Assembly: GCA_021648755.1 (NCBI GenBank)
Contig: JAKISG010000037.1
Location: forward strand, 1 to 15,778
Origin: Flavobacteriaceae bacterium
Lineage (GTDB): Bacteria > Bacteroidota > Bacteroidia > Flavobacteriales > Flavobacteriaceae
Direction of reading: 5' to 3'
DNA length: 15,778 bases
The position numbers were made by a program, and so were the translations under genes. The notes under the pieces are model-generated. The model worked only from the letters and a program-made list of their open reading frames with translations. It had not been told where the DNA came from and made no database searches. Positions 1-7,405 of this stretch are shown here, piece after piece. Each line of letters starts with the position of its first letter. Within the stretch, counting starts at the first letter, position 1.

Positions 1-463
1 TAGGAAAACTATTGGTTAGGTTGTCTGCTAGTAATGGGTCTACGCCTATGCTACCGTCTGGGGCTAGAAGGTTTGCTAAGTCGCCATTGAAAAAGGATAT
101 ACCGCCTTTTAGTCCAAAGGCTAGTTTTCCTTCTTCTGAGGTGTTTATGGTGTAGGATATGTCTGCAAATACGTTTTGTTCTTTTACAGGGCCTATTTGG
201 TCAACTATTACGGATAGGCCTAAGCCTAGGTTACGTCCTACTGGTGCGTGTATATTTGCGGTCATCGTTTGTGGTGCGCCATCTATGCCTACCCATTGGG
301 TTCTGCCTAAAACACCGATACTTAGGGTTTCTCTGGACCCTGCATATGCTGGGTTTACTACATTCATATTATACATGTAGTGTGTATATTGGGGGTCTTG
401 TTGCCCGAAACTTGATGAGATTGTTAACAAAATAATAACAAAAAAGAGTAAAATTTTCTTCAT
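1..463 (-). CDS. PorP/SprF-family outer-membrane protein, N-terminal part (runs off window)
   Basis: Reading from ATG at 461-463 on the minus strand, the frame stays open to the window edge for 154 codons, so the C-terminal half is missing. The protein starts with a Sec signal peptide (MKKILLFFVIILLTISSSFG) and then QQDPQYTHYMYN and NVVNPAYAGSR, the hallmark start of the PorP/SprF family. These are Bacteroidota outer-membrane beta-barrels linked to type IX secretion and gliding adhesin (SprB) export; related copies often sit beside genes for large gliding-motility-type adhesins. A later stretch with GLGLSV, ADISYT and KLAFGLKGG looks like alternating barrel strands. Complete members are about 300 residues, so about half is visible. 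Start choice is supported by the signal peptide and a promoter-like TAAATTTG on this strand about 30 bases upstream. Family assignment is firm; which paralogue it is cannot be told. Confidence 0.88.
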   Translation of the reverse strand, partial: MKKILLFFVIILLTISSSFGQQDPQYTHYMYNMNVVNPAYAGSRETLSIGVLGRTQWVGIDGAPQTMTANIHAPVGRNLGLGLSVIVDQIGPVKEQNVFADISYTINTSEEGKLAFGLKGGISFFNGDLANLLAPDGSIGVDPLLADNLTNSFP

Positions 464-494
464 GGGAATGGCTATTTTTTAGCTTGAGTTGACG

Positions 495-526
495 CAAATT
501 TAGTTTAAAATTTGTTTTAAACCAAA
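495..526 (-). promoter_or_regulatory. Bacteroidota promoter for the PorP/SprF gene
   Basis: On the minus strand, TAAATTTG (plus 495-502) matches the TAnnTTTG -7 consensus used by the Bacteroidota primary sigma factor. TTTG (plus 523-526), 20 bases upstream, fits the -33 element. The gene start at 463 is about 30 bases downstream. Prediction from sequence only. Confidence 0.6.
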
Positions 527-554
527 AAAGATTTAAAAATCCTATCTTTATTAA

Positions 555-587
555 TTGTATAAAGTTATAAATTTTGGTCTATATTTG
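555..587 (+). promoter_or_regulatory. Promoter of the suf operon
   Basis: TATATTTG at 580-587 matches the TAnnTTTG -7 box, with a TTG at 555-557 as a possible -33 element (22-base spacing, slightly long). Transcription would start near 594, giving a leader of about 25-30 bases before the sufA start at 621. The interval to the divergent PorP/SprF gene is only 157 bases and holds both promoters. I saw no clear palindromic operator of the Fur or IscR type. Confidence 0.6.
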
Positions 588-620
588 CATTTATTTAGAT
601 TTAATCTATATTAGAACTCT

Positions 621-950
621 ATGATACAAATAAGCGAAACAGCAAAAGGCAAAGTAATAAGTATGATGCAAGAAGATGGTTTTAATTATAAAACAGATTT
701 TGTTCGCGTGGGTGTTAAAAGTGGTGGTTGTTCAGGTTTATCTTATGAATTAAAATTTGACAAAAAACAAACAAAAAACGACACCGCTTTCGAAAGTAAT
801 AATATTAAAATAATTGTAGAAAAAAAGAGTTTTTTATATTTAGCAGGAACTATTTTAGAGTACTCTGGCGGATTAAACGGAAAAGGTTTTGTCTTTAATA
901 ACCCTAATGCACAAAGAACTTGCGGTTGCGGAGAAAGTTTTTCTTTATAA
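621..950 (+). CDS. sufA: SufA/IscA/ErpA-type iron-sulfur carrier (HesB family)
   Basis: A-type Fe-S carrier that takes a nascent cluster from the SufBCD scaffold and passes it to target apoproteins in the cytoplasm. The 109-residue protein is full length. It has the three invariant cysteines: Cys37 in SGGCSGLSY, and Cys101 and Cys103 in the C-terminal CGCGESF. It is the first gene of the suf operon, 44 bases ahead of sufB, and starts just after a good promoter. The residues between (FLYLAGTILEY, then GLNGKGFVFNNPNA) follow the family pattern closely. Whether it is best called SufA, IscA or ErpA cannot be decided from sequence; position in the suf operon favours SufA. Confidence 0.93.
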   Translation: MIQISETAKGKVISMMQEDGFNYKTDFVRVGVKSGGCSGLSYELKFDKKQTKNDTAFESNNIKIIVEKKSFLYLAGTILEYSGGLNGKGFVFNNPNAQRTCGCGESFSL

Positions 951-994
951 CAATTTCTCCAATATCTAAGGAACGACTTTTAAAAAAGTAAATC

Positions 995-2443
995 ATGAAT
1001 AAATACACAGAAGACGATTTAAAAAAAGAATTAGAAACTCAAGAATATGAGTATGGTTTCTATTCAGAGTTAGATGCAGAAACTTTCCCTAAAGGATTAA
1101 ATGAAAATATTATTCGTGCTATTTCAAAGAAAAAAAAAGAGCCAGAGTGGATGACCAAATGGCGTTTAGATGCATTTAAAATTTGGCAAGAAATGAATGA
1201 GCCAGAATGGGCAAATGTACATTACAAAAAACCAAACTTTCAAGAAATATCTTATTACTCTGCACCAAAACAAAAAACCAAATTAAATAGTTTAGATGAT
1301 GTTGATGCTGAACTTTTAGCAATGTATAAAAAATTAGGTATCTCTATTAATGAACAAAAAAGAATGAATAATGTAGCTATGGATATTGTCGTAGATTCTG
1401 TTTCAGTAGCCACAACTTTTAAGGAAACCTTGGCTAAAAAAGGAATACTTTTTATGCCAATTTCTGAAGCCATTCAAAAACACCCTAAATTAGTAAAAAA
1501 ATATTTGGGAACTATTGTACCTCAAAAAGATAATTTTTACGCAGCTTTAAATGCAGCCGTTTTTACAGACGGTTCATTTTGTTATATTCCAAAAGGTGTT
1601 AAATGCCCTATGGAATTATCTACTTATTTTAGAATCAACGAAGGTGGAACAGGGCAATTTGAACGCACGCTTTTAATTGCAGATAAAGGTTCTTATGTTA
1701 GCTATTTAGAAGGGTGTACTGCGCCAAGTCGCGATGAAAACCAATTACATGCCGCAGTTGTAGAACTCATTGCATTAGATGATGCAGAAATAAAATATTC
1801 AACCGTACAAAATTGGTACCCTGGAAACGCAGAAGGTAAAGGTGGCGTATTTAACTTTGTGACCAAGCGCGCTCTTTGCGAAAAAAATGCTAAAGTATCA
1901 TGGACACAAGTAGAAACTGGCTCTGCAATTACATGGAAATACCCTAGTTGTATTCTAAAAGGAGATAATTCCGTAGGTGAATTTTACTCCATAGCAGTAA
2001 CCAATAATTTTCAACAAGCAGATACTGGTACAAAAATGATTCATTTAGGTAAAAATACCAAAAGCACCATTATTTCTAAAGGGGTTTCCGCAGGAAAATC
2101 ACAAAATTCATACCGTGGTTTAGTACAAATAGGTGCAAGAGCAGAAAATGCTCGTAATTTTTCACAATGCGACTCTTTATTAATGGGGAATGATTGCGGA
2201 GCACATACTTTCCCATATATAGAATGTAAAAATAAAACAGCGCAAATAGAACATGAGGCAACCACAAGTAAAATTGGCGAAGACCAATTATTTTATTGCA
2301 ATCAAAGAGGTATAGATACCGAAAAAGCCATTGCTCTAATTGTTAACGGGTTTAGCAAAGAAGTACTAAATAAATTACCTATGGAATTTGCAGTAGAAGC
2401 AAGAAAATTATTAGAAATTTCTTTAGAAGGCTCTGTTGGGTAA
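995..2443 (+). CDS. sufB: Fe-S cluster assembly scaffold SufB
   Basis: SufB is the scaffold subunit of the cytoplasmic SufBC2D complex, on which [Fe-S] clusters are built with sulfur from SufS/SufE. The 482-residue length is normal. Visible family hallmarks are the central CYIPKGVKCPMELSTYFRIN segment, LEGCTAPSRDENQLHAAVVE (whose Cys probably corresponds to the sulfur-accepting cysteine of E. coli SufB), KYSTVQNWYPG, and a C-terminal MGNDCGAHTFPYIECKN with EHEATTSKIGEDQLFYCNQR, the beta-helix end that contacts SufD. It lies 44 bases after sufA. A lipoprotein pseudogene follows 38 bases later and separates it from sufC, which normally comes next. No lesions seen. Confidence 0.97.
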   Translation: MNKYTEDDLKKELETQEYEYGFYSELDAETFPKGLNENIIRAISKKKKEPEWMTKWRLDAFKIWQEMNEPEWANVHYKKPNFQEISYYSAPKQKTKLNSLDDVDAELLAMYKKLGISINEQKRMNNVAMDIVVDSVSVATTFKETLAKKGILFMPISEAIQKHPKLVKKYLGTIVPQKDNFYAALNAAVFTDGSFCYIPKGVKCPMELSTYFRINEGGTGQFERTLLIADKGSYVSYLEGCTAPSRDENQLHAAVVELIALDDAEIKYSTVQNWYPGNAEGKGGVFNFVTKRALCEKNAKVSWTQVETGSAITWKYPSCILKGDNSVGEFYSIAVTNNFQQADTGTKMIHLGKNTKSTIISKGVSAGKSQNSYRGLVQIGARAENARNFSQCDSLLMGNDCGAHTFPYIECKNKTAQIEHEATTSKIGEDQLFYCNQRGIDTEKAIALIVNGFSKEVLNKLPMEFAVEARKLLEISLEGSVG

Positions 2444-2481
2444 TAAAAATTATAAAAACAGATTATTTCAAAAATTTTAAA

Positions 2482-3283
2482 ATGAAAAAAACAATTTTAG
2501 TTTTAGTAGTTAGCGTACTATTTTTTTCTTGTAAACCCAAGAAAAAAGAAGTAGCAATTACAGAAAATTTAATAAAATTGCATGTTTTTTCTGGCGGAAA
2601 AATCATAGTAAACAATCTAGAATTGTTCTCTCAAGATACAACTTATCAGGGTCAATCTAAAGAATTTGCAAATCCATTTTATGTAATTCAACACCCAAAA
2701 GGAATTTTAATGTGGGATGCTGGCTTGCCAGAAAATTTAGTTGGTTTACCAAAATCATTTACAGATCCAAGCGATGCTTTTACAATTTCTAGAAAAGATT
2801 CATTGATAAATCAATTAAAAAGTATCAAATTAAAAGTATCTGATTTTAAATACATTGCTTTATCTCATTCGCATATTGGCCATGCAAATAGTTTTAAAGA
2901 TGCCATTTGGTTGGTACAAAAAAATGAATATAAATATGTTACAAGTGATTCTGCTCAAATAAAAGAAGCCACTATTTACACAGGAATTAAAGACTTAAAA
3001 AACCCAAAACTCTTACATAAAGTATATGCCTGGTCATACCATTGGTCATCAAGCTTTATATTTAAATATAGGTTTAGAAAAACCAATCTTATTAACGGGA
3101 GATTTATACCATTTTGAAGAAAATAGAACAACAAAAGGAGTTCCTATTTTTAATTATAATGTAGAACAAACTTTAAAAAGTATGCTGTCTTTTGAAAAAT
3201 TTGCAAAAGAAAAAGGAGCAGAAGTAATTATACAACATTCACCTAAAGACTTTAAAAAGTTAAAGACGATATTAAGTAAATAA
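2482..3283 (+). pseudogene. Metallo-beta-lactamase-fold lipoprotein (AHL-lactonase-like), frameshifted and missing its metal motif
   Basis: The frame from 2482 codes for a lipoprotein signal peptide (Cys17 in LFFSCKPK), then an MBL-fold hydrolase of the N-acyl-homoserine-lactonase-like group (GILMWDAGLPENL, WLVQKNEY). Around 3025 the homology moves to another frame (2482 frame ends at 3117; continuation runs from 3026 to 3283) with MPGHTIGHQAL, LLTGDLYH and VIIQHSP, the expected second half with its metal-binding His and Asp. Restoring two bases (an AT within gtatatg) would join the halves as KVYMPGHT. Separately, the first metal motif reads HSHIGHAN where relatives have HSHxDHxGHAN, so the xDH residues are absent. 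Either lesion should abolish catalysis. It sits between sufB and sufC in the same direction, so it is presumably still transcribed. A sequencing error could explain the frameshift but not the in-frame loss. Confidence 0.82.
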
Positions 3284-3334
3284 TAAAAAAATTAAATAAA
3301 GTAAAATTATAACGTAAGTTAAGTACAGAAAAAC

Positions 3335-4072
3335 ATGCTAAAAATAACAAATCTACACGCCCAAATAGAAAATACTAAAATTTTAAAAGGTGTTAATTTA
3401 GAAATAAAAGCAGGCGAAGTGCATGCTATAATGGGTCCTAATGGCTCTGGAAAAAGTACATTGTCCGCAGTAATTGCTGGCAATGAAATTTATGAAGTTA
3501 AACAAGGAGAAATTTTATTTGAAAATAAAGATATTTCAGAACTTGCACCAGAAGAAAGAGCTCATAAAGGTATCTTTATGTCGTTTCAATACCCTGTAGA
3601 AATACCAGGGGTTTCGACAATAAACTTTATTAAAACGGCTATAAATGAAAGAAGAAAAGCAAACGGCTTAGAAAGTCTTTCTGCAAAAGATATGCTAAAA
3701 CGGATTAAAGAAAAATCAGAATTGTTAGCAATGGATCGTAAATTTTTATCCCGCTCTTTAAACCAAGGTTTTTCGGGAGGAGAAAAAAAACGAAACGAAA
3801 TTTTTCAAATGGCAATGCTTGAACCTAAACTGTCTATTTTAGATGAAACAGATTCTGGTTTAGACATTGATGCACTAAAAATTGTAGCAAATGGTGTAAA
3901 TAAACTAAAAAATAAAAATAATGCAATTTTGGTAATTACACACTATCAACGTTTACTCGATTATATTGTTCCCGATTTTGTACACGTACTTAAAGACGGT
4001 AAAATAATAAAAACTGGCGGAAAAGAATTAGCACTTGAGCTAGAAGCAAAAGGATATGATTGGCTACAATAG
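3335..4072 (+). CDS. sufC: Fe-S cluster assembly ATPase SufC
   Basis: ABC-type ATPase of the SufBC2D scaffold; ATP binding drives the SufB-SufD rearrangement needed for iron entry and cluster formation. The 245-residue protein is complete. It shows Walker A GPNGSGKST (34-42), Q-loop Gln85 in SFQYPVEIPG, signature FSGGEKKR (146-153), Walker B LSILDE (166-171) followed by TDSGLDIDAL, and the H-loop ITHYQRLLDY. The DSGLD motif after Walker B, rather than a transporter-type one, is characteristic of SufC. It follows the broken MBL gene by 51 bases and precedes sufD by 13, consistent with one transcript. No membrane segments, as expected for a soluble ABC protein. Confidence 0.97.
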   Translation: MLKITNLHAQIENTKILKGVNLEIKAGEVHAIMGPNGSGKSTLSAVIAGNEIYEVKQGEILFENKDISELAPEERAHKGIFMSFQYPVEIPGVSTINFIKTAINERRKANGLESLSAKDMLKRIKEKSELLAMDRKFLSRSLNQGFSGGEKKRNEIFQMAMLEPKLSILDETDSGLDIDALKIVANGVNKLKNKNNAILVITHYQRLLDYIVPDFVHVLKDGKIIKTGGKELALELEAKGYDWLQ

Positions 4073-4085
4073 GTAAAATAATATA

Positions 4086-5402
4086 ATGAAACTAAAAGAA
4101 AAATTAATTACATCGTTCTTTGAATTAGAGAATGAAGGAATGTTAGATTTAGATTCTAATATTCATAAAATTCGGTCAAAAGCATTTGCAGATTTTGAAA
4201 ACAAAGGTTTTCCAACAAAAAATGATGAAAACTGGAAATATACTTCATTGAAATCTATTTTAAATAATGACTATACCGTATTTCCAAATAACGAAACAGT
4301 ACTAGAGTTAAAAGACGTAAAAAAATATTTTATTCATGAAATAGATTCATACAAACTTGTCTTTATTGATGGTGTTTACAGTTCTTTTTTATCAGACACT
4401 ACACATGAAAGAATGGATATTTGCTTAATGTCCTCTGCTTTAAAAAACACAAAATACAAGATTATAATTGATCATTATTTTAATACCATTGCTAACCGTA
4501 GTGGAAGCATAACTTCTCTAAACACCGCGTTTTCTAGGCAAGGTGCTTATATTCATATTCCAAAAAATACCATTGTACCCAAACCAATTCAAATAATTCA
4601 TTTTTCAACGAAAAACGAAAAAGAGTTATTACTACAACCTAGAAATTTAATTATTGTAGATGAAAACTCACATGTACAAATAATCGAAAGGCATCAAAGT
4701 TTGAGTGATGCAATTGTTTTAACCAATTCGGTTACCGAAATTTTTGCTAATAAACGAGCAATTGTAGATTATTATAAAATTCAAAATGATACCGAAAATG
4801 CATCATTAATAGATCAAACTTTTATACAGCAAAAAAAACATAGCAATGTATCGGTAAATACGTTTTCGTTTGGCGGAAAACTAACAAGAAACCATTTAGA
4901 GTTTCATCAAGAAGGAGAACGTATTGATTCTAACCTTAACGGAATAACAATTATTGGCAACAAGCAATTAGTAGATAATCATACTGCTGTATTTCATAAA
5001 TATCCAAACTGTGAAAGTCACGAACTATATAAAGGTATTTATGCTGATGCATCTACAGGTGTTTTTAATGGTAAAGTAATTGTCCGTAAAGAAGCACAAA
5101 AAACGAATGCCTTTCAACAAAATAATACTATTTTAATTGGTAAAAAAGCAACTATAAACGCCAAACCTCAATTAGAAATTTTTGCAGATGATGTAAAATG
5201 TTCACATGGCTGTACCATTGGTCAATTAGACGAAGCTGCTCTTTTTTATATGCAACAACGCGGTATTCCAAAAAAAGAAGCACAAGGTTTGTTGTTATAT
5301 GCTTTTAGTAATGCTGTGGTCGAAAAAATTAAAATACCAGAATTAAAATCTAGAATTACAAAACTTATTGCTATGAAACTTGATGTTAATTATTGTCTGT
5401 AA
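4086..5402 (+). CDS. sufD: Fe-S cluster assembly protein SufD
   Basis: SufD is the SufB paralogue that completes the SufBC2D complex and is important for iron acquisition during cluster assembly. The 438-residue length fits. The N-terminal helical part contains FPTKNDENWKYTSLKSI, a standard SufD segment; the C-terminal beta-helix carries DDVKCSHGCTIGQLDEAAL and FYMQQRGI, where the His of CSHG corresponds to the functionally important histidine at the SufB-SufD interface in E. coli. The gene starts 13 bases after sufC and is the last suf gene here. In many Flavobacteriaceae sufS and sufE come next; here a new promoter and an unrelated lipoprotein gene follow, so the desulfurase must be elsewhere. 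Confidence 0.95.
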   Translation: MKLKEKLITSFFELENEGMLDLDSNIHKIRSKAFADFENKGFPTKNDENWKYTSLKSILNNDYTVFPNNETVLELKDVKKYFIHEIDSYKLVFIDGVYSSFLSDTTHERMDICLMSSALKNTKYKIIIDHYFNTIANRSGSITSLNTAFSRQGAYIHIPKNTIVPKPIQIIHFSTKNEKELLLQPRNLIIVDENSHVQIIERHQSLSDAIVLTNSVTEIFANKRAIVDYYKIQNDTENASLIDQTFIQQKKHSNVSVNTFSFGGKLTRNHLEFHQEGERIDSNLNGITIIGNKQLVDNHTAVFHKYPNCESHELYKGIYADASTGVFNGKVIVRKEAQKTNAFQQNNTILIGKKATINAKPQLEIFADDVKCSHGCTIGQLDEAALFYMQQRGIPKKEAQGLLLYAFSNAVVEKIKIPELKSRITKLIAMKLDVNYCL

Positions 5403-5542
5403 GTTAGTATTTTAATCTATTTTAAACCCATTTTTATTCTAATTGATGTTCAATAAAAAATAAAAACGAAATTTTCTTATAGGGTTTTTCATTTTTTGGT
5501 TAATACCGAACACTAGATGTTAAAAACTGTTAAAAATTCTTT

Positions 5543-5568
5543 AACCTAATTTAGGTTGATTATCTTTG
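5543..5568 (+). promoter_or_regulatory. Promoter with an adjacent 15-base palindrome, upstream of the lipocalin-like lipoprotein
   Basis: TATCTTTG at 5561-5568 matches the TAnnTTTG -7 box. Immediately upstream is AACCTAA-T-TTAGGTT (5543-5557), a perfect 7-base inverted repeat around one T, ending three bases before the box. A palindrome in the -10 to -35 spacer is a usual place for a repressor or activator site. The start codon at 5592 is about 24 bases downstream of the box. The rest of the 189-base interval after sufD (5403-5591) is AT-rich and holds no convincing hairpin terminator. Confidence 0.5.
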
Positions 5569-5591
5569 CAAAAATATAAAAACCCTTAATA

Positions 5592-6059
5592 ATGAAAACA
5601 ATTAAATTAATTTATGGAATTTTAATAGGACTGATGATTCTTTCATCTTGTTCAAGTGATGATGATGATAATAGTCCAGGCTCAATTATTGGTGTTTGGA
5701 AACCTTTAAAAGAAACTTATGTGTGTTCTGGAAATGAAGAAGTTACTGATTCCAATTCTTGCGAACAAACCTCAAGACTCACTTTTCTTGAAGACGGAAC
5801 TCTTACTGCACTTGAGAAAGATGACGATAATGAATCTGGAAATTGTGAATCGTTCAATCTTTCAGCAACTTGGGCTCTTATTGATGGAGACTTAACCAGT
5901 GATGGAAACTTAACTATAACAGGAGAAGAGGTAGGAGAGGAAGGAAGTGTAGATCTCTTTTTTGAGGTTTCAAATAACACTTTAAAATTGACTCAATCTG
6001 ATACTTGTGGTGGTGAAAATCCTTCTACTTCTATTTCAGAATTTGAAAGAGTAGAATAA
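5592..6059 (+). CDS. Small lipocalin-like surface lipoprotein
   Basis: A 155-residue protein with a lipoprotein signal peptide whose lipobox LSSC gives lipidated Cys20. It continues SSDDDDN, an acidic run resembling the Bacteroidota lipoprotein export signal (serine followed by Asp/Glu) that sends lipoproteins to the cell surface. The mature part (GVWKPLKETYVC, LTFLEDGTLTALEKDD, an ATWALIDGD strand, NTLKLTQSDTCGG) follows the pattern of the small lipocalin-like/DUF families common in flavobacteria, with several cysteines likely forming disulfides. No enzymatic motif is seen and the ligand is unknown. It has its own promoter and is followed by a strong terminator at 6145-6184, so it is probably a single-gene unit unrelated to suf. 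Family assignment is by pattern and only moderately sure. Confidence 0.75.
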   Translation: MKTIKLIYGILIGLMILSSCSSDDDDNSPGSIIGVWKPLKETYVCSGNEEVTDSNSCEQTSRLTFLEDGTLTALEKDDDNESGNCESFNLSATWALIDGDLTSDGNLTITGEEVGEEGSVDLFFEVSNNTLKLTQSDTCGGENPSTSISEFERVE

Positions 6060-6140
6060 ACTATTCAAAAAATAAGAATAGAAAATTTGCTTTTGCTTTC
6101 ATCAATAGCAATTTCTAGTTTTTCAACTTTAGTTATAAAA

Positions 6141-6187
6141 AATTAAAAAAGTGGGATTTCCTTTTAGGGTTTCCCGCTTTTTTTAAT
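6141..6187 (+). terminator. Intrinsic terminator after the lipocalin-like lipoprotein
   Basis: Stem GTGGGA (6151-6156) pairs with TCCCGC (6172-6177, one G-U pair) and is flanked by A6 on the left and T7 on the right. The arms extend to AATTAAAAAA and its complement, so the hairpin is near-symmetric and could work in both directions. The upstream gene ends at 6059, so the transcript would have about 85 untranslated bases before the stem. Confidence 0.8.
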
Positions 6188-6407
6188 TATTTTTATTTTG
6201 CAAGGTACAACGTAATTATTGTAGGCTTTAATCAAACAATTACAAAAAAATTCTTTTTTAAATATCTAAATCTTTTATAAAAATAGGTTATTACTGTCTG
6301 AAAAACAGCAAAAAATTTGATTTATCTAAAAAAAAATTAGTTAACAAATTTTAGCATTTAGTTAATAAGTAAAAATTAAATAAATCTTACAATACTTATA
6401 CTTATTT

Positions 6408-6415
6408 TATTTTTG
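6408..6415 (+). promoter_or_regulatory. -7 box of the prs promoter
   Basis: TATTTTTG matches TAnnTTTG exactly and is followed by CAATAACG; the prs start at 6450 lies 34 bases downstream. No clear -33 TTG is present at the usual distance. The preceding terminator makes a new promoter here necessary. Confidence 0.5.
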
Positions 6416-6449
6416 CAATAACGCTCTTAACTAGACTAATAAAAATTTT

Positions 6450-7391
6450 ATGAAAACTAAAATTCCAAAACCAAAATTATTTGCATGTTCTAAAAGTATT
6501 GAATTAGCAACTAAAATTGCAAAAGCCTTTGGTACTGAATTAGGAAATTCGAAAAGATTAAATTTTAGTGATGGTGAATTTCAAGTATCCTACGAAGAAA
6601 CTATACGGGGCAGAAGAGTTTTTATTATAGGCTCAACCATTCCGCCAAGTGATAATTTAATGGAAATGTTATTAATGATAGATGCTGCAAAAAGAGCTTC
6701 AGCAAGACACATAACTGCGGTAATACCATATTTTGGATGGGCAAGACAAGACCGTAAAGATAAGCCTAGAGTACCTATTGCAGCAAAATTAGTAGCTAAA
6801 ATGTTACAAACTGCAGGCGCTACTCGAATTATTACAATGGATTTACATGCTGATCAGATTCAAGGTTTTTTTGAAAAACCAGTGGATCATTTATATGCTT
6901 CAACCATATTTTTACCATATATAGAAACTTTAAATTTAGACAATATTACCATTGCATCACCAGATATGGGAGGTTCAAAACGTGCTTATGCCTATTCTAA
7001 ATTTTTAAATAGTGAAGTCGTTATCTGTTATAAGCAACGTAAAAAAGCAAATGTAATTTCACATATGGAACTCATAGGTGATGTAAAAGAAAGAAATGTA
7101 ATTATTATTGATGATATGGTAGACACAGCAGGAACATTGACAAAAGCAGCGGCTATAATGATGGAAAAAGGCGCCTTAAGTGTACGTGCGATTACAACAC
7201 ACGCTATACTTTCTGGTAAGGCAGTAGCGCGTATAAATAACTCAAAATTATTAGAATTAATAGTGACAGATACAATTCCTAAAAATCATACTAGTTCTAA
7301 AATAAAAACAGTATCTTGTGCCCCATTATTTGCTGATGTGATGAAAAAAGTTCAGAATAACACATCTATCAGTAATCAATTTTTAATGTAA
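6450..7391 (+). CDS. prs: Ribose-phosphate pyrophosphokinase (PRPP synthetase)
   Basis: Makes 5-phosphoribosyl-1-diphosphate from ribose 5-phosphate and ATP, the precursor for purines, pyrimidines, NAD, histidine and tryptophan; cytoplasmic. The 313-residue length is typical of class I enzymes. Motifs in order: FSDGEFQV (39-46), ARQDRKDKPRVPI (98-110), the divalent-cation/PRPP synthase signature DLHADQIQGFF (131-141) with His133, DMGGSKRAYAYSK, and the PRPP-binding loop VIIIDDMVDTAGTL (about 217-230). It is followed after 14 bases by the L25 gene and both are expected on one transcript ending at the hairpin near 8058. This prs-L25(-pth) neighbourhood is conserved in Bacteroidota. No anomalies. 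Confidence 0.97.
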   Translation: MKTKIPKPKLFACSKSIELATKIAKAFGTELGNSKRLNFSDGEFQVSYEETIRGRRVFIIGSTIPPSDNLMEMLLMIDAAKRASARHITAVIPYFGWARQDRKDKPRVPIAAKLVAKMLQTAGATRIITMDLHADQIQGFFEKPVDHLYASTIFLPYIETLNLDNITIASPDMGGSKRAYAYSKFLNSEVVICYKQRKKANVISHMELIGDVKERNVIIIDDMVDTAGTLTKAAAIMMEKGALSVRAITTHAILSGKAVARINNSKLLELIVTDTIPKNHTSSKIKTVSCAPLFADVMKKVQNNTSISNQFLM

Positions 7392-7405
7392 AAAACAAAA
7401 TTAGA

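Larger units (their letters stand above)
6060..6449. other. Long intergenic interval between lipoprotein gene and prs
   Basis: This 390-base stretch is very AT-rich and has no coding frame I can support. It contains the terminator at 6145-6184 and the prs promoter box at 6408-6415. Between them there is only low-complexity A/T sequence and a weak CTGT/ACAG inverted repeat near 6293-6307. No RNA gene or riboswitch fold was recognised. Confidence 0.6.

Noticed and set aside
2041..2267. Antisense frames of 63-74 codons opposite sufB
   Set aside because: They lie fully inside the well-conserved sufB coding sequence, resemble no family, and are mirror frames of a real gene.
3026..3283. Separate 85-residue gene starting MPGHTIGH
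   Set aside because: It is the frameshifted second half of the MBL-fold gene; the start Met is an internal residue and it lacks a ribosome-binding context or the N-terminal half of the fold.
5430..5466. ATTTTTATT / AATAAAAA inverted repeat after sufD as a terminator
   Set aside because: The arms are pure A/T with a long loop and no G-C pairs or proper U-tract; in this AT-rich DNA such matches are expected by chance.
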